Shown here piece by piece: positions 42,266 to 50,869 of a DNA stretch of 64,000 bases. Under the pieces are notes generated by a model. It did no database searches and had not been told where the DNA came from. It saw only the letters and a list, made by a program, of their open reading frames with translations. Source of the stretch: Bremerella sp. JC817 (GTDB lineage Bacteria; Planctomycetota; Planctomycetia; Pirellulales; Pirellulaceae); NCBI RefSeq assembly GCF_040718835.1, contig NZ_JBFEFG010000280.1:124001-188000 (forward strand), read 5' to 3'. Numbering within the stretch: position 1 is the first letter of the stretch; each line of letters begins with the position of its first letter. Made by a program: the position numbers and the translations under genes.

Positions 42266-43372
42266 TTAGTTAGCGGGAATCAACACGTAGCGAAGAATAG
42301 AAATCCAAGGAATGAAGAGCATCAAGGCATACAACACCACCACGATGCCACCAATGCCCAGCGTCGCGTAGATCGGCAACTGGTTCTGGATCCAAAGGCT
42401 CTGGCGCCGGGCCTGGGCGAAATATCTCTGCCCGGCCAAAGCCAGGCTCTCGGCTAAGGCATCAGGTTCGAGCTTCGACGCCAACAACCAACGACTGATT
42501 GGCGTTAACTCGGCTGGAGCGGAATGCACGTCCCCTTTTTCAATTCGGTCGGCCCACTCTTTGCCGCTGGCGGTCATCTTGCGGCTACCAGTGGCGGCGG
42601 TGGCCAGTCGCACCGCTTCTGGCAAAGGACATTGATGTTTCAGCAACAGGCCCATCAGGTCGAATACCATTGCCCACTGACAATTGCGAGCGATCTTCCG
42701 AGCCCCAGGTAATAGCCAGGGCACGATACCATTGCCCAGAAACAGCGACGAAGGCCAAACCTGAAGCAGAGCGATCAACAGTAGCATCAGCGTGCCGATC
42801 GGGATCAAGGCGAGGAACATCGGTCGCAGTGCCAGGAAGAAATCGATGGCGGTATAAATGTGCGAGTCGGCCGGAATGAACGAGGTCTCGCAGACCGTTC
42901 GCATCTGGTGCAGCTGCTCCATCCCGATCGTGGCGCCGAATACGCCGGTCAAAATCAGAATAATGGCGGGATACACCGAAGCCGTGAGGTACGAGATCCG
43001 CACCTTTTGAATCCGTCGAGCGGTGGCGGCGATATCCTCTAAGGCAGAGGTCAGGCGACCACTTCTCAGCCCGGCCGTCACGACAGCCCGGTACATGGGC
43101 GGGAAGCCAGTGCCAAGTTCTTCGATCGCTTCGTCGAGCGATTGCCCGGCATGAATTCGCTGAGCAAGATCCTCACCCAGTCGACGCAGCCGGCCGCTGA
43201 GTTCCTTGCTCATCCGTCCCAAGTGTGGGTCGAGAGGCAATTCAACCCGCGATAGAGAAATAATCTCGGCGTTTAAGGCGAGAATATCTTCCAAACGGTA
43301 TGATGGACGAGACGATGCCACACACACTTTCCAGAGAAAAGAATCGAAAGCCGAACCGTCGTATTCTAGCAA
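42266..43372 (-). CDS. GspF/PilC-family inner-membrane protein (first), start uncertain
   Basis: A 368-residue F-family protein. Family landmarks: LGRMSKELSGRLRRLGEDLAQRIHAGQSLDEAIEEL, YRAVVTAGLRSGRLTSALEDIA, helices about 150-170 and 205-225, and a C-terminal helix IYATLGIGGIVVVLYALMLF. The start is in doubt: the frame is open to 43372, but the first 25 residues do not look like the family; a TTG at 43294 (LEDILALNAEI) is the more natural start. The divergent lipoprotein gene overlaps this region, so the two starts compete for sequence. No GspE ATPase lies in the operon. Confidence 0.78.
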   Translation of the reverse strand: MLEYDGSAFDSFLWKVCVASSRPSYRLEDILALNAEIISLSRVELPLDPHLGRMSKELSGRLRRLGEDLAQRIHAGQSLDEAIEELGTGFPPMYRAVVTAGLRSGRLTSALEDIAATARRIQKVRISYLTASVYPAIILILTGVFGATIGMEQLHQMRTVCETSFIPADSHIYTAIDFFLALRPMFLALIPIGTLMLLLIALLQVWPSSLFLGNGIVPWLLPGARKIARNCQWAMVFDLMGLLLKHQCPLPEAVRLATAATGSRKMTASGKEWADRIEKGDVHSAPAELTPISRWLLASKLEPDALAESLALAGQRYFAQARRQSLWIQNQLPIYATLGIGGIVVVLYALMLFIPWISILRYVLIPAN

Positions 43373-44031
43373 CCAATCCCCCTCGAAGGAAGAAATCGGC
43401 TACTTTGTCTGCACTCAAATTTCCCCTGACATGTCTCGTCGCGTGCCTGGTGGTTGGCTGCCAGAAGCCGGAAGAACCTCCGAAACCGACGCCTCCGCCC
43501 ATTCGTACCGAGTCGATTGCCCCGGCCCAGACCCCAGAGCCGACCGCCAAGATCGATCCGCCAGCGACCGTTCAACAAGACTCGGACCGGACCGTTCGGC
43601 TTTCCCCTTTGATGGCCGCCCTGGCCGGAAAGCAGCTAGAAGTCGACGATCGCGACCGGATTTCAGGCTTCGGTACCCGAGCCGACCAGGCGATCTGGCA
43701 AGTTCATTTGGCCGTTCCTGGCACCTACCGAGTCGAGGTCGACGCCGTTTGCTTGAGCCCAACGCAAGAAGCGCAGATGCGCATTCACATCGGAGAACGG
43801 CGATTCGTTGAAGAGAAGATCACGCTGAGTAAAAACGATCAGCCGGTGATAACGACGCAAATGGGAGAAATCACTCTGGACGCTCCGGCCGACTATCGCG
43901 TCGTGGTTGAGATGACCGGAATCCCGCTGGTGGGAGAGTTCGCGATGACCGAGATGCGACTCGTTCCCCTGGAAGATGAACCGCTCCCGCTACCGAAGTT
44001 CGAGGCCGGTGACGGGTCGCCTCAGAAGTAG
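43300..44031 (+). CDS. Lipoprotein of unknown function
   Basis: A 243-residue lipoprotein. The lipobox LVVGC has its Cys at residue 54, after a long basic stretch (RKPNRRILATNPPRRKKSATLSALK). A TTG at 43405, with AAGGAAG upstream, would give a normal short signal peptide (LSALKFPLTCLVACLVVGC) and remove the overlap with the GspF start, and may be the true start. After the Cys comes a proline-rich linker (PPKPTPPPI), then a beta-sandwich-like part (VHLAVPGTYRVEVDAVC). No enzyme motif. Possible carbohydrate-binding-like fold; this is a guess. Confidence 0.7.
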   Translation: MMDETMPHTLSREKNRKPNRRILATNPPRRKKSATLSALKFPLTCLVACLVVGCQKPEEPPKPTPPPIRTESIAPAQTPEPTAKIDPPATVQQDSDRTVRLSPLMAALAGKQLEVDDRDRISGFGTRADQAIWQVHLAVPGTYRVEVDAVCLSPTQEAQMRIHIGERRFVEEKITLSKNDQPVITTQMGEITLDAPADYRVVVEMTGIPLVGEFAMTEMRLVPLEDEPLPLPKFEAGDGSPQK

Positions 44032-44048
44032 GCTGGTTCAGCCGAAAG

Positions 44049-44237
44049 CTACTTCTGTTTCTTCTGCTGCTTCAGAATCGATACGATAAAAAACATTGCT
44101 ATGCCTCTCTCAAAAACCGTTGTTCCTATAACCATCTTAAGCAGAACCCAATCAGGTTCGCTGTGGTTAGCCGAATTTAGACGAGAGTACGGCTCTACTT
44201 GTTCCATCGGCGGTTTCACGGGCGAATGATTGCCCAA
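44049..44237 (-). CDS. Possible small membrane peptide
   Basis: A 62-codon frame ending in a hydrophobic stretch (GIAMFFIVSIL) followed by a basic tail (KQQKKQK). The inner Met before VIGTT could also be a start. No ribosome-binding site is seen and no homologue is known to me, so it may be chance. It lies in the 447-base gap before the symporter gene. Confidence 0.2.
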   Translation of the reverse strand: MGNHSPVKPPMEQVEPYSRLNSANHSEPDWVLLKMVIGTTVFERGIAMFFIVSILKQQKKQK

Positions 44238-44478
44238 AACCGAAAGAATGCGTCCCTTCGCTGCGGGTCGATGGAACCGTATCTCACCACAGCAGTGCTG
44301 GCGATCCCCGAGAGATTCTGCCTGCTGAATTCACGCGAGGGGCTTGTCAGGCGCTAGTAAATTTCGCAACATTTCTCAAAAGCTCCTAAGATTTTCTCAT
44401 TGTTACCTCGTCGGCCCGGGTTAACCTCAAAGGTTTGCCCGCTCCTCATGCTCCCGCAATAGTTCACAGGCAGCCCCA
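44238..44478. other. Upstream region of the symporter gene
   Basis: About 240 bases with no supported gene. It is AT-rich near 44360-44410 (CGCAACATTTCTCAAAAGCT and following), which would suit a promoter, but I cannot assign boxes. No Shine-Dalgarno sequence is clear before the symporter ATG. Confidence 0.35.
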
Positions 44479-46212
44479 ATGCTTGAAACGATCATTACGC
44501 TTGGTTCGTTCGTCTTCTTCACCGCGCTTGTCGGTGCCATCACCTGGGTTCTCACCCGGAAAGACGACCATAGCTCGTCGGCTGGTTACTTCCTGGCCGG
44601 ACGCTCGCTGACTGGCGGTTACATCGCTGGCTCGCTCATGCTGACTAACCTCTCGACCGAACAATTGGTTGGGCTCAATGGAGCAGCCTTCAAAGATGGT
44701 ATCTGCGTAATGGCCTGGGAAGTCCTGGCCGGTGCCTCGCTGGTGATCATGGCGTTGTTCTTTCTGCCACGTTACTTGAAGAGCGGTATCGCGACGATTC
44801 CGGAATACCTCGAGAACCGCTTCGGCGACTCGACCCGTGCGATCACGTCGCTGATCTTTATCGTCGCTTACGCAGGGATCTTGCTGCCCATCATCCTTTA
44901 CACCGGGGCGATGGGGCTGAGCGGTATCCTTGATATTAAAGGCATTCTGGGCATTACCCAGGACGCAACCGCCAGCGGTGCACCGGACGCCGGCATGAGC
45001 GGTGCCGACTATGGCATCTTGTGGGGCACCGTTTGGTTGATCGGCATCATCGGTTCGGTCTACGCGATTTTCGGTGGTCTGCGAACGGTTGCCGTCTCTG
45101 ATACCATCAACGGCTTCGGCTTGCTGGTGGGTGGTTTTCTGATTGTTTACTTCGGTCTGCAAGCAGTCGGTGGCGATGGCATCTTCTCCGCTTTGAACAC
45201 GATGCAGGAAGCCCACCCCGAGAAGTTCAACTCGCTCGGACCGTCCACGTCTTCGGTGCCATTCACCACGCTGTTCAGCGGCGTGCTGCTGCTCAACTTG
45301 TTCTATTGGTGCACCAATCAGCAGATCATTCAGCGTACCTTCGGTGCCAGCAGCTTGAAGGAAGGGCAGAAGGGCGTGCTGATGGCGGGCGGCTTGAAAG
45401 TTCTGGCCCCGATGATCCTGGTTGTGCCTGGTTTGATTGCCTATCACTTGTATGGCGACACGATTGCTAACGACCAGGCCTATGGCGAGTTGGTGAAGAA
45501 CGTCTTGCCGAAACCACTGGTTGGCTTCTTTGCCGCGGTGATGGTGGGTGCGATCCTCAGCTCGTTTAACTCCGCTCTTAATAGCACGGCAACCTTGTTC
45601 AGCCTGGGTGTCTACAAGCAGATGCTGCACCCCGATGCCACCGACGATCGCGTGATCTGGTCGGGCAAGGTATTCGGTACGATCCTGGCGATCGTCTCGA
45701 TGACCATCGCTCCGCTGCTGGCGGGCCAAGAGAGCATTTTTGGTTACCTGCAGAAGATGAATGGCTTGTACTTCATCCCAATTTTCTCGGTCGTTTTGGT
45801 CGGAATGATCTCGAAGCGTGCTCCGAAGATCGCTGCTGACATCGCGCTAATCACTGGCTTTGCCGTGATCGCGATCTTCTATTTTGGCATTCAGCCTCTC
45901 ACTGCGGGAAAATCGTTCGACTTGAACCAGTCGTTCTACGACTTCCACTTCCTGGGCCTGGTCTTCATTATCCTGGTTGCCTTCCAACTGCTGATGGCAT
46001 TGGTCGCACCACGCGATACGCCTTACGTCCAGGAAGATGCCGGCGTCGTCGACATGACCAGTTGGCCGTTCGCCTGGCCCGTCGGCATTGGCCTGATTGT
46101 TGTGGTGAGCAGCATCTATATCTACTTCGCGAAACCGGAAGTGATCTTCCCGCTGGTTCCACCTCCATCGGCAGAAGCGGCCGAGGTTACCATTCCGGAA
46201 CTCGAAAGTTAG
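44479..46212 (+). CDS. Sodium:solute symporter (SSS family, SglT-like)
   Basis: A 577-residue transporter coupling sodium entry to uptake of a sugar or similar solute. It has about 14 hydrophobic helices; family signatures include [37 protein letters not shown] near the start, [14 protein letters not shown], and later [19 protein letters not shown] (sodium-site helix). It resembles the Vibrio sodium/galactose type more than proline carriers. Substrate is unproven. It stands alone, next to a sigma factor gene on the other strand, and its C-terminal tail is soluble and acidic. Confidence 0.92.
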   Translation: MLETIITLGSFVFFTALVGAITWVLTRKDDHSSSAGYFLAGRSLTGGYIAGSLMLTNLSTEQLVGLNGAAFKDGICVMAWEVLAGASLVIMALFFLPRYLKSGIATIPEYLENRFGDSTRAITSLIFIVAYAGILLPIILYTGAMGLSGILDIKGILGITQDATASGAPDAGMSGADYGILWGTVWLIGIIGSVYAIFGGLRTVAVSDTINGFGLLVGGFLIVYFGLQAVGGDGIFSALNTMQEAHPEKFNSLGPSTSSVPFTTLFSGVLLLNLFYWCTNQQIIQRTFGASSLKEGQKGVLMAGGLKVLAPMILVVPGLIAYHLYGDTIANDQAYGELVKNVLPKPLVGFFAAVMVGAILSSFNSALNSTATLFSLGVYKQMLHPDATDDRVIWSGKVFGTILAIVSMTIAPLLAGQESIFGYLQKMNGLYFIPIFSVVLVGMISKRAPKIAADIALITGFAVIAIFYFGIQPLTAGKSFDLNQSFYDFHFLGLVFIILVAFQLLMALVAPRDTPYVQEDAGVVDMTSWPFAWPVGIGLIVVVSSIYIYFAKPEVIFPLVPPPSAEAAEVTIPELES

Positions 46213-46245
46213 ATCGAGCCGGAAGCGACATGATCGCGGGCGAGG

Positions 46246-46818
46246 CTACGAGGTGCCTCGCTCGGACTGAGCGATCATCACCTCGAGACATTCTTTCAGA
46301 TGGGTTCGTGCTCGATGCAGTCGACTGCGAACCGTTCCGACAGGCAGTTCCAGCACGTCGGCGATGCGATCGTAGTCCATCCCTTCCAGCTCGCGCAGGA
46401 CGAGTACGTCGCGATGCTCTTCGGTAAGTTTGCCGATGGCTTCATGCACCTGGCGAACGCTCTCTTGCTGTTCCAGACGATGCCCAGGTCCTTCGCCTCG
46501 ATCGACCGGCTCGTTGCCGATGTCTTCCCGTACCTGATCGATCGAGTGCACCTTCTTACGTCGACGACGATGGCTGATCGCGATGTTAAACGAGATGCGA
46601 TAGAGCCATGTGTAGAAGGCACTGTTGCCCTGGAACGATCCCAGCTTCAGATAGGCCTGGACGAACGACTCTTGCACAACATCTTCGGCATCCTCTTTGG
46701 AACCGAGGATATGCAGCATCGTGTTGAATAGTCGCTGCTGGTAACAGCGCACAATCTCTTCATAGGCAGCCGAATCGCCTTGAAGAATGCGCTGAATCAG
46801 AAACGAGTCGTCGGACAC
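46246..46818 (-). CDS. ECF sigma factor, RpoE-like
   Basis: A 190-residue extracytoplasmic-function sigma factor. Region 2 contains AYEEIVRCYQQRLFNTMLHI and SKEDAEDVVQESFVQAYLKLGSF (promoter -10 binding); FYTWLYRISFNIAISHRRRRKK follows, then region 4 with LTEEHRDVLVLRELEGMDYDRIADVLELPVGTVRSRLHRARTHL (-35 binding). No anti-sigma gene adjoins; the nearest FecR-like protein is about 16 kb away. Its end lies 33 bases from the convergent symporter end. Likely directs a stress or envelope regulon; the regulon is unknown. Confidence 0.92.
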   Translation of the reverse strand: MSDDSFLIQRILQGDSAAYEEIVRCYQQRLFNTMLHILGSKEDAEDVVQESFVQAYLKLGSFQGNSAFYTWLYRISFNIAISHRRRRKKVHSIDQVREDIGNEPVDRGEGPGHRLEQQESVRQVHEAIGKLTEEHRDVLVLRELEGMDYDRIADVLELPVGTVRSRLHRARTHLKECLEVMIAQSERGTS

Positions 46819-46980
46819 GAAGAACTAGCCAGAAGGTTGAGATGAGGAGTGATTGTTGCCAGGTAACTGACCAACGAGCCTCAAGGGGACCGCGACGAGT
46901 GGCTCAATGGGGACGAAGAAAGGATAGCTTCATCGTAGCTGAAATATCGAGCTTTATCGAGGTTCCAGCCGAGGTTGCCA

Positions 46981-47346
46981 CTAGGAAGGATCGCGATGGA
47001 CCGTATCGGGCGAGAATGCCGGCAAACAAACGGCAATATATTCGGCACCTTCGGAATGGGGACTACTGTAGCGAATCCATTCTCCTTTTTTCGCAATTAT
47101 TGCCTGACCCGCCGAAACGGCTTGGACACCTTCCTTCGATTCCACGGTCAGCTCGCCTTTGAGAACCAGCGTATATTCGTCGAACTGCGGCGTCTGCCCC
47201 GGTTCGACCCAGCCACTGGGGCTGATCATGCGAGCGATGCTCACCTCCGACGTTTGCGAGTTTACGTGACCGATAAACTCTTGAATGACCTTCGGCTTAT
47301 TGCCGGCGGCTTCAATGATGGAAGGGGCAGGAATAAATGTCGGCAT
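46981..47346 (-). CDS. Cupin-domain protein
   Basis: A 121-residue single-cupin protein. The two cupin motifs are visible but weak: PSGWVEPGQTPQFDEYTLVLKGELTVE and, later, VSAGQAIIAKKGEWIRYSSPHSEGAEYIAVC. The usual metal-binding His pair of motif 1 is replaced (Q-T-P-Q-F-D-E), so the metal site looks altered. Catalytic role cannot be named. It is a lone gene between the sigma factor and lgt. Confidence 0.8.
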   Translation of the reverse strand: MPTFIPAPSIIEAAGNKPKVIQEFIGHVNSQTSEVSIARMISPSGWVEPGQTPQFDEYTLVLKGELTVESKEGVQAVSAGQAIIAKKGEWIRYSSPHSEGAEYIAVCLPAFSPDTVHRDPS

Positions 47347-47397
47347 GAAGGGGGCATCCTGAAACGAGAGTAGACTCCCAGAAAAGATGCCCCATTC

Positions 47398-48711
47398 TTA
47401 TGCACTAACGCGCGGCCAGGCAAGTGGCTCTTTGCGGAGCCGGGCATAGACAAACAGCGTGACCGACAGCAGGAAGATCACCACGCTTACATTCTGCGAA
47501 ATCGTCAGGCCAGTTCCACCGATCGCGTACTCGTCGGTTCGGATCACTTCCAGCAGGAAACGAGCGACCGAATAGAGCCCCAAAGTCAACGCGATGACTT
47601 CCCCATCCACTTTGCGAAATGGATAGTACGCCAACACCAGCAGACACAAAATCAAACCATTAATGCTGCTGTAAATCTGTGTCGGATGAACGGGCAACGA
47701 ACGCGCCGGCAACTCATCGACATGCAGCGGCACCGAGCCCTTATCCTTGAGCTTCATCTCCAGTAAGCCACGCGATGCTTCTTTCGTCATCCAGGTCGCC
47801 ATCAAGCGACTTCGCAGCACTTCCATCGGTGGAACCGGCTGCCCCTTCAAGGCATATCCGTTGATGCTAAGCACCGTATCACCGATCTCGATCTTGTCGT
47901 TCTTACTGGCGGCCGAGTCAGGCAAGATGTTCGCGATCCGCACATCCCCTTCGTCGTCCTGGGCGAACAGCAGACCATAGAACGAACCGTTCTCCATGTG
48001 CCGCTGAAATGGTGGCGAGTCAGGCGGAAACTGCACGGCGGTCGGCAAGGTGCAAAGGCCGCCGTAGCAGCAGCCATTCATGAAACAGCCAAGCCGACCG
48101 AAGAACATGCCAATCATCAAGCTTGGGGCGATCAAGTCGGCCAACGCGAGGGGGGGGATTTGCTTGCGATAACAAAACACGGCAAACGAAACCGCCGCAC
48201 CGATCAGCGAACCGTACACCACGATTCCCCCTTCGGTTACTTTGAAGATCTCGCCAAGCGTTGCCCGCCAATCGCCGGGACGATAGAAGTTGTCCCAATA
48301 TTGAATCACAAAGAAGACGCGCGCACCGATCACACCGCAGACGATTATCACCATTGCCAGTGAATAGATGACTTCCGGATTGAGTCCCATCCGCTGGGCA
48401 CGATACGCCGCCAGGCCAACCGCGGAAACAATCGCCGCAACAAGCAGCACACCATAGCCACGCACCGGAAAGCCCCACTGGCCCGCCTCTTCGACCCGCA
48501 GCATCGGCAACACGTAGACAATCGCGGCCGAGACCACTACGAACAGCGGTAGATGTCCCAGCAGCTCTTGCTGGAACTTGGGCTTTCGCGAGAGTAGCCC
48601 AATCCAGATGGCAACGATGATGCCCCAGACGATTAACAGCCATCCCCAGCCCACCACAGGCAGGCCAAAAAGTTGCTCAGGAACGGGGATCAATAACAGG
48701 GTGCGTTGCAC
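47398..48711 (-). CDS. lgt: Prolipoprotein diacylglyceryl transferase with PDZ-like insertion
   Basis: A 437-residue Lgt, which attaches diacylglyceryl to the lipobox cysteine of exported prelipoproteins at the inner membrane. Core features: GGIVVYGSLIG (about 161-171; Tyr166 where many Lgt have His), FGRLGCFMNGCCYGG (204-218) and VHPTQIYSS (341-349). It is longer than the usual 260-300 residues for two reasons: about 80 extra residues with hydrophobic helices at the N-terminus, and about 100 residues between 236 and 340 that contain a PDZ-like core, VRIANILPDSAASKNDKIEI then GDTVLSINGYAL. That insertion lies in a periplasmic loop. The lipoproteins at 43300 and 51799 would be clients. Confidence 0.9.
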   Translation of the reverse strand: MQRTLLLIPVPEQLFGLPVVGWGWLLIVWGIIVAIWIGLLSRKPKFQQELLGHLPLFVVVSAAIVYVLPMLRVEEAGQWGFPVRGYGVLLVAAIVSAVGLAAYRAQRMGLNPEVIYSLAMVIIVCGVIGARVFFVIQYWDNFYRPGDWRATLGEIFKVTEGGIVVYGSLIGAAVSFAVFCYRKQIPPLALADLIAPSLMIGMFFGRLGCFMNGCCYGGLCTLPTAVQFPPDSPPFQRHMENGSFYGLLFAQDDEGDVRIANILPDSAASKNDKIEIGDTVLSINGYALKGQPVPPMEVLRSRLMATWMTKEASRGLLEMKLKDKGSVPLHVDELPARSLPVHPTQIYSSINGLILCLLVLAYYPFRKVDGEVIALTLGLYSVARFLLEVIRTDEYAIGGTGLTISQNVSVVIFLLSVTLFVYARLRKEPLAWPRVSA

Positions 48712-48734
48712 GATCGGTATCGGGGAAAAGAGGA

Positions 48735-49604
48735 TTACGGAACATCCACCGGGCTGAACAACATGTTGTCGATCAGACGTGTCGTTCCGACCCGAGCAGC
48801 CACCAGGATAACGACCTGGGCATCGATTGTCTGTACCGATTCCAGGGTCGTTGGGTCGGCTACGGCAATGTAATCCAGCTTACCAATCCCGGCTGCCGCC
48901 AGCGTTTGCTCCATTGTACGCACCAGTTCGGCGGCGTCTCGCTGACCGGCGGCGATTTGCTGGCCTGCCTCGGTCAGACTTCGTGAAATGCTCAACGCAA
49001 CTTCACGCTCTTCCGATGACAGATAGCGATTCCGCGAGCTCATCGCCAAACCATCCGCTTCGCGAACGATCGGACAACGCACGATTTCGATCGGCACAAT
49101 CAAGTCACGAACCATCTCTTGGATGACGCGGACCTGCTGAAAGTCCTTCTGCCCGAAGTACGCCTTGTCGGCCGGGGCGGCTTGAAACAGCTTCAACACG
49201 ATGGTCGCCACGCCGTCGAAATGCTCTGGCCGAAATGCCCCTTCCAGTGGAAGCGACACCTTGGGAGCTTGAACCACCGTCGAACTGCCGGGCGGGTACA
49301 TCGCTTCCACATCCGGAACCAGCACCCACACGGGATCGAACCGGGAAAGCAGCTTCAGGTCGGCATCGAGCGTTCGGGGATACTTTTCGAAGTCCTCGCC
49401 CGGGGCGAACTGCGTTGGATTGACGAAGATCGTCACGACGGTCACGTCGCATTCGTTCTGCGAAGCTTCGACCAGGCTCAAGTGCCCTTCGTGCAAAGCC
49501 CCCATCGTTGGAACGAGTCCCACATGCTTGCCGGCGGCTTGAATCTTGCGGATCTCGGCGCGGAGCAGGGCAGGGTCGTGAAACACTTTCGGTTGAACAG
49601 CCAC
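48735..49604 (-). CDS. panC: Pantothenate synthetase
   Basis: A 289-residue pantoate-beta-alanine ligase, which uses ATP to join pantoate and beta-alanine in the pantothenate/CoA pathway. Motifs: VGLVPTMGALHEGHLSLV (nucleotide-binding HIGH), VTIFVNPTQFAPGEDF, FHGVATIV-type segment FDGVATIVLKLFQ, KDFQQVRVIQ and MSSRNRYLSSEER. The start is taken as the GTG at 49604, with AAGGAA seven bases upstream; a Met 14 codons earlier exists but has no such site. panB and panD are not near. Confidence 0.93.
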   Translation of the reverse strand: MAVQPKVFHDPALLRAEIRKIQAAGKHVGLVPTMGALHEGHLSLVEASQNECDVTVVTIFVNPTQFAPGEDFEKYPRTLDADLKLLSRFDPVWVLVPDVEAMYPPGSSTVVQAPKVSLPLEGAFRPEHFDGVATIVLKLFQAAPADKAYFGQKDFQQVRVIQEMVRDLIVPIEIVRCPIVREADGLAMSSRNRYLSSEEREVALSISRSLTEAGQQIAAGQRDAAELVRTMEQTLAAAGIGKLDYIAVADPTTLESVQTIDAQVVILVAARVGTTRLIDNMLFSPVDVP

Positions 49605-49677
49605 TGGACGATTCCTTGACGGAAAGAAGACAGCAACGGCGAACAATGACGCTTAGCTTGTGGTCTAAGGCACCTAC

Positions 49678-49709
49678 AAAAAAAGGGCTGCGCGAGATGC
49701 ACAGCCCTT
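49678..49709 (-). terminator. Terminator of fba
   Basis: On the minus strand AAGGGCTGTGC, an ATCTC loop, then GCGCAGCCCTT, followed by a run of T. It starts about 28 bases after the aldolase stop, a good rho-independent terminator between fba and panC. Confidence 0.85.
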
Positions 49710-49736
49710 CTTTGTTCAAGTGAACCAGGTCGTGAT

Positions 49737-50753
49737 TTAGACCAGGTTCGCGGCACGCATCTTGGAAGCCTGGCCAGCTTGACCGAAGGCAACCATGCGA
49801 TCGATACAAACCTTCTTCATCGCTTCGCGAGCTGGAGTCAGGTAAGCACGTGGATCGAATTCCGATGGCTTTTCCATCAGGATCTTACGGATGGCACCGG
49901 TGATGGCCATACGGTTGTCGGTATCGACGTTGATCTTACGAACACCGCTCTTGATACCGCGTTGAATTTCTTCGACAGGCACACCGTAGGTTTGCTTAAT
50001 TTCGCCGCCGTACTGGTTGATGATGTCTTGCAGTTCTTGAGGAACGCTCGAGCTACCGTGCATCACCAGGTGGCAGTTTGGCAGACGCTTGTGAATCGCT
50101 TCGATACGATCCATGGCCAGCACGTCGCCGGTAGGAGCCTTGGTGAACTTGTAAGCACCGTGGCTGGTACCGATGGCAACGGCCAATGCATCGACGCCGG
50201 TTTCGGCAACGAAGCGTTCGGCTTCTTCTGGGTCGGTCAGCAGCTGGTCGTGGCTCAGTTCGCCTTCAGCACCGTGACCATCTTCTGCTTCGCCCATGCC
50301 GCTTTCCAGCGAACCCAAGCAACCCAGTTCGCCTTCGACGCTCACGTTCTTGGCGTGGGCCATTTCGACCACCTTCTTGGTGACGTCGACGTTGTATTCG
50401 TAGCTGGCTGGGGTCTTGCCGTCCGCTTCCAGCGAACCGTCCATCATCACCGAGGTGAAGCCATTTTCGATGGCGCTCATGCAGGTTTCAGGGCTGTTGC
50501 CGTGGTCCTGATGCATGACGATTGGAATGTTCGGGTAGAGTTCCGAAGCGGCCAGCATCAGGTGACGCAGGTAGTTGTCCTGCGAGTACTTACGAGCACC
50601 ACGCGAAGCCTGAACGATCACCGGCGAATCGGTTTCCTGGGCGGCTTCCATGATCGACTGGATCTGTTCCATGTTGTTCACATTGAAAGCAGCCACGCCG
50701 TACGAGTTTTCAGCAGCGTGATCCAACAGCACGCGAAGGGGAATCAAAGCCAT
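49737..50753 (-). CDS. fba: Class II fructose-bisphosphate aldolase
   Basis: A 338-residue zinc-dependent aldolase that splits fructose 1,6-bisphosphate in glycolysis and runs in reverse in gluconeogenesis. Landmarks: [33 protein letters not shown] (zinc His and catalytic Asp), [36 protein letters not shown] and [12 protein letters not shown]. The Q-Y-G region and length fit the type A/CbbA-like branch. It stands alone with its own terminator; normal high-expression codon use. Confidence 0.96.
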   Translation of the reverse strand: MALIPLRVLLDHAAENSYGVAAFNVNNMEQIQSIMEAAQETDSPVIVQASRGARKYSQDNYLRHLMLAASELYPNIPIVMHQDHGNSPETCMSAIENGFTSVMMDGSLEADGKTPASYEYNVDVTKKVVEMAHAKNVSVEGELGCLGSLESGMGEAEDGHGAEGELSHDQLLTDPEEAERFVAETGVDALAVAIGTSHGAYKFTKAPTGDVLAMDRIEAIHKRLPNCHLVMHGSSSVPQELQDIINQYGGEIKQTYGVPVEEIQRGIKSGVRKINVDTDNRMAITGAIRKILMEKPSEFDPRAYLTPAREAMKKVCIDRMVAFGQAGQASKMRAANLV

Positions 50754-50869
50754 GAGGTCTCTCCTGGTTCAAAGCGATAACATGGCTGCGTGAGGAATCA
50801 CAAAGCCCCCTAGGGCAGCCCGACTATTTCTCAGAAAGTCGTTATTATCAGAGAGTTTGCGGCGTGGGG

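Noticed and set aside
44464..45729. 421-codon frame opposite the symporter
   Set aside because: Antisense to a typical SSS-family gene, rich in Gln, His and Arg; not a plausible protein.
49779..50780. 333-codon frame opposite fba
   Set aside because: Antisense to the aldolase, whose motifs are unambiguous; the antisense product has no known features.
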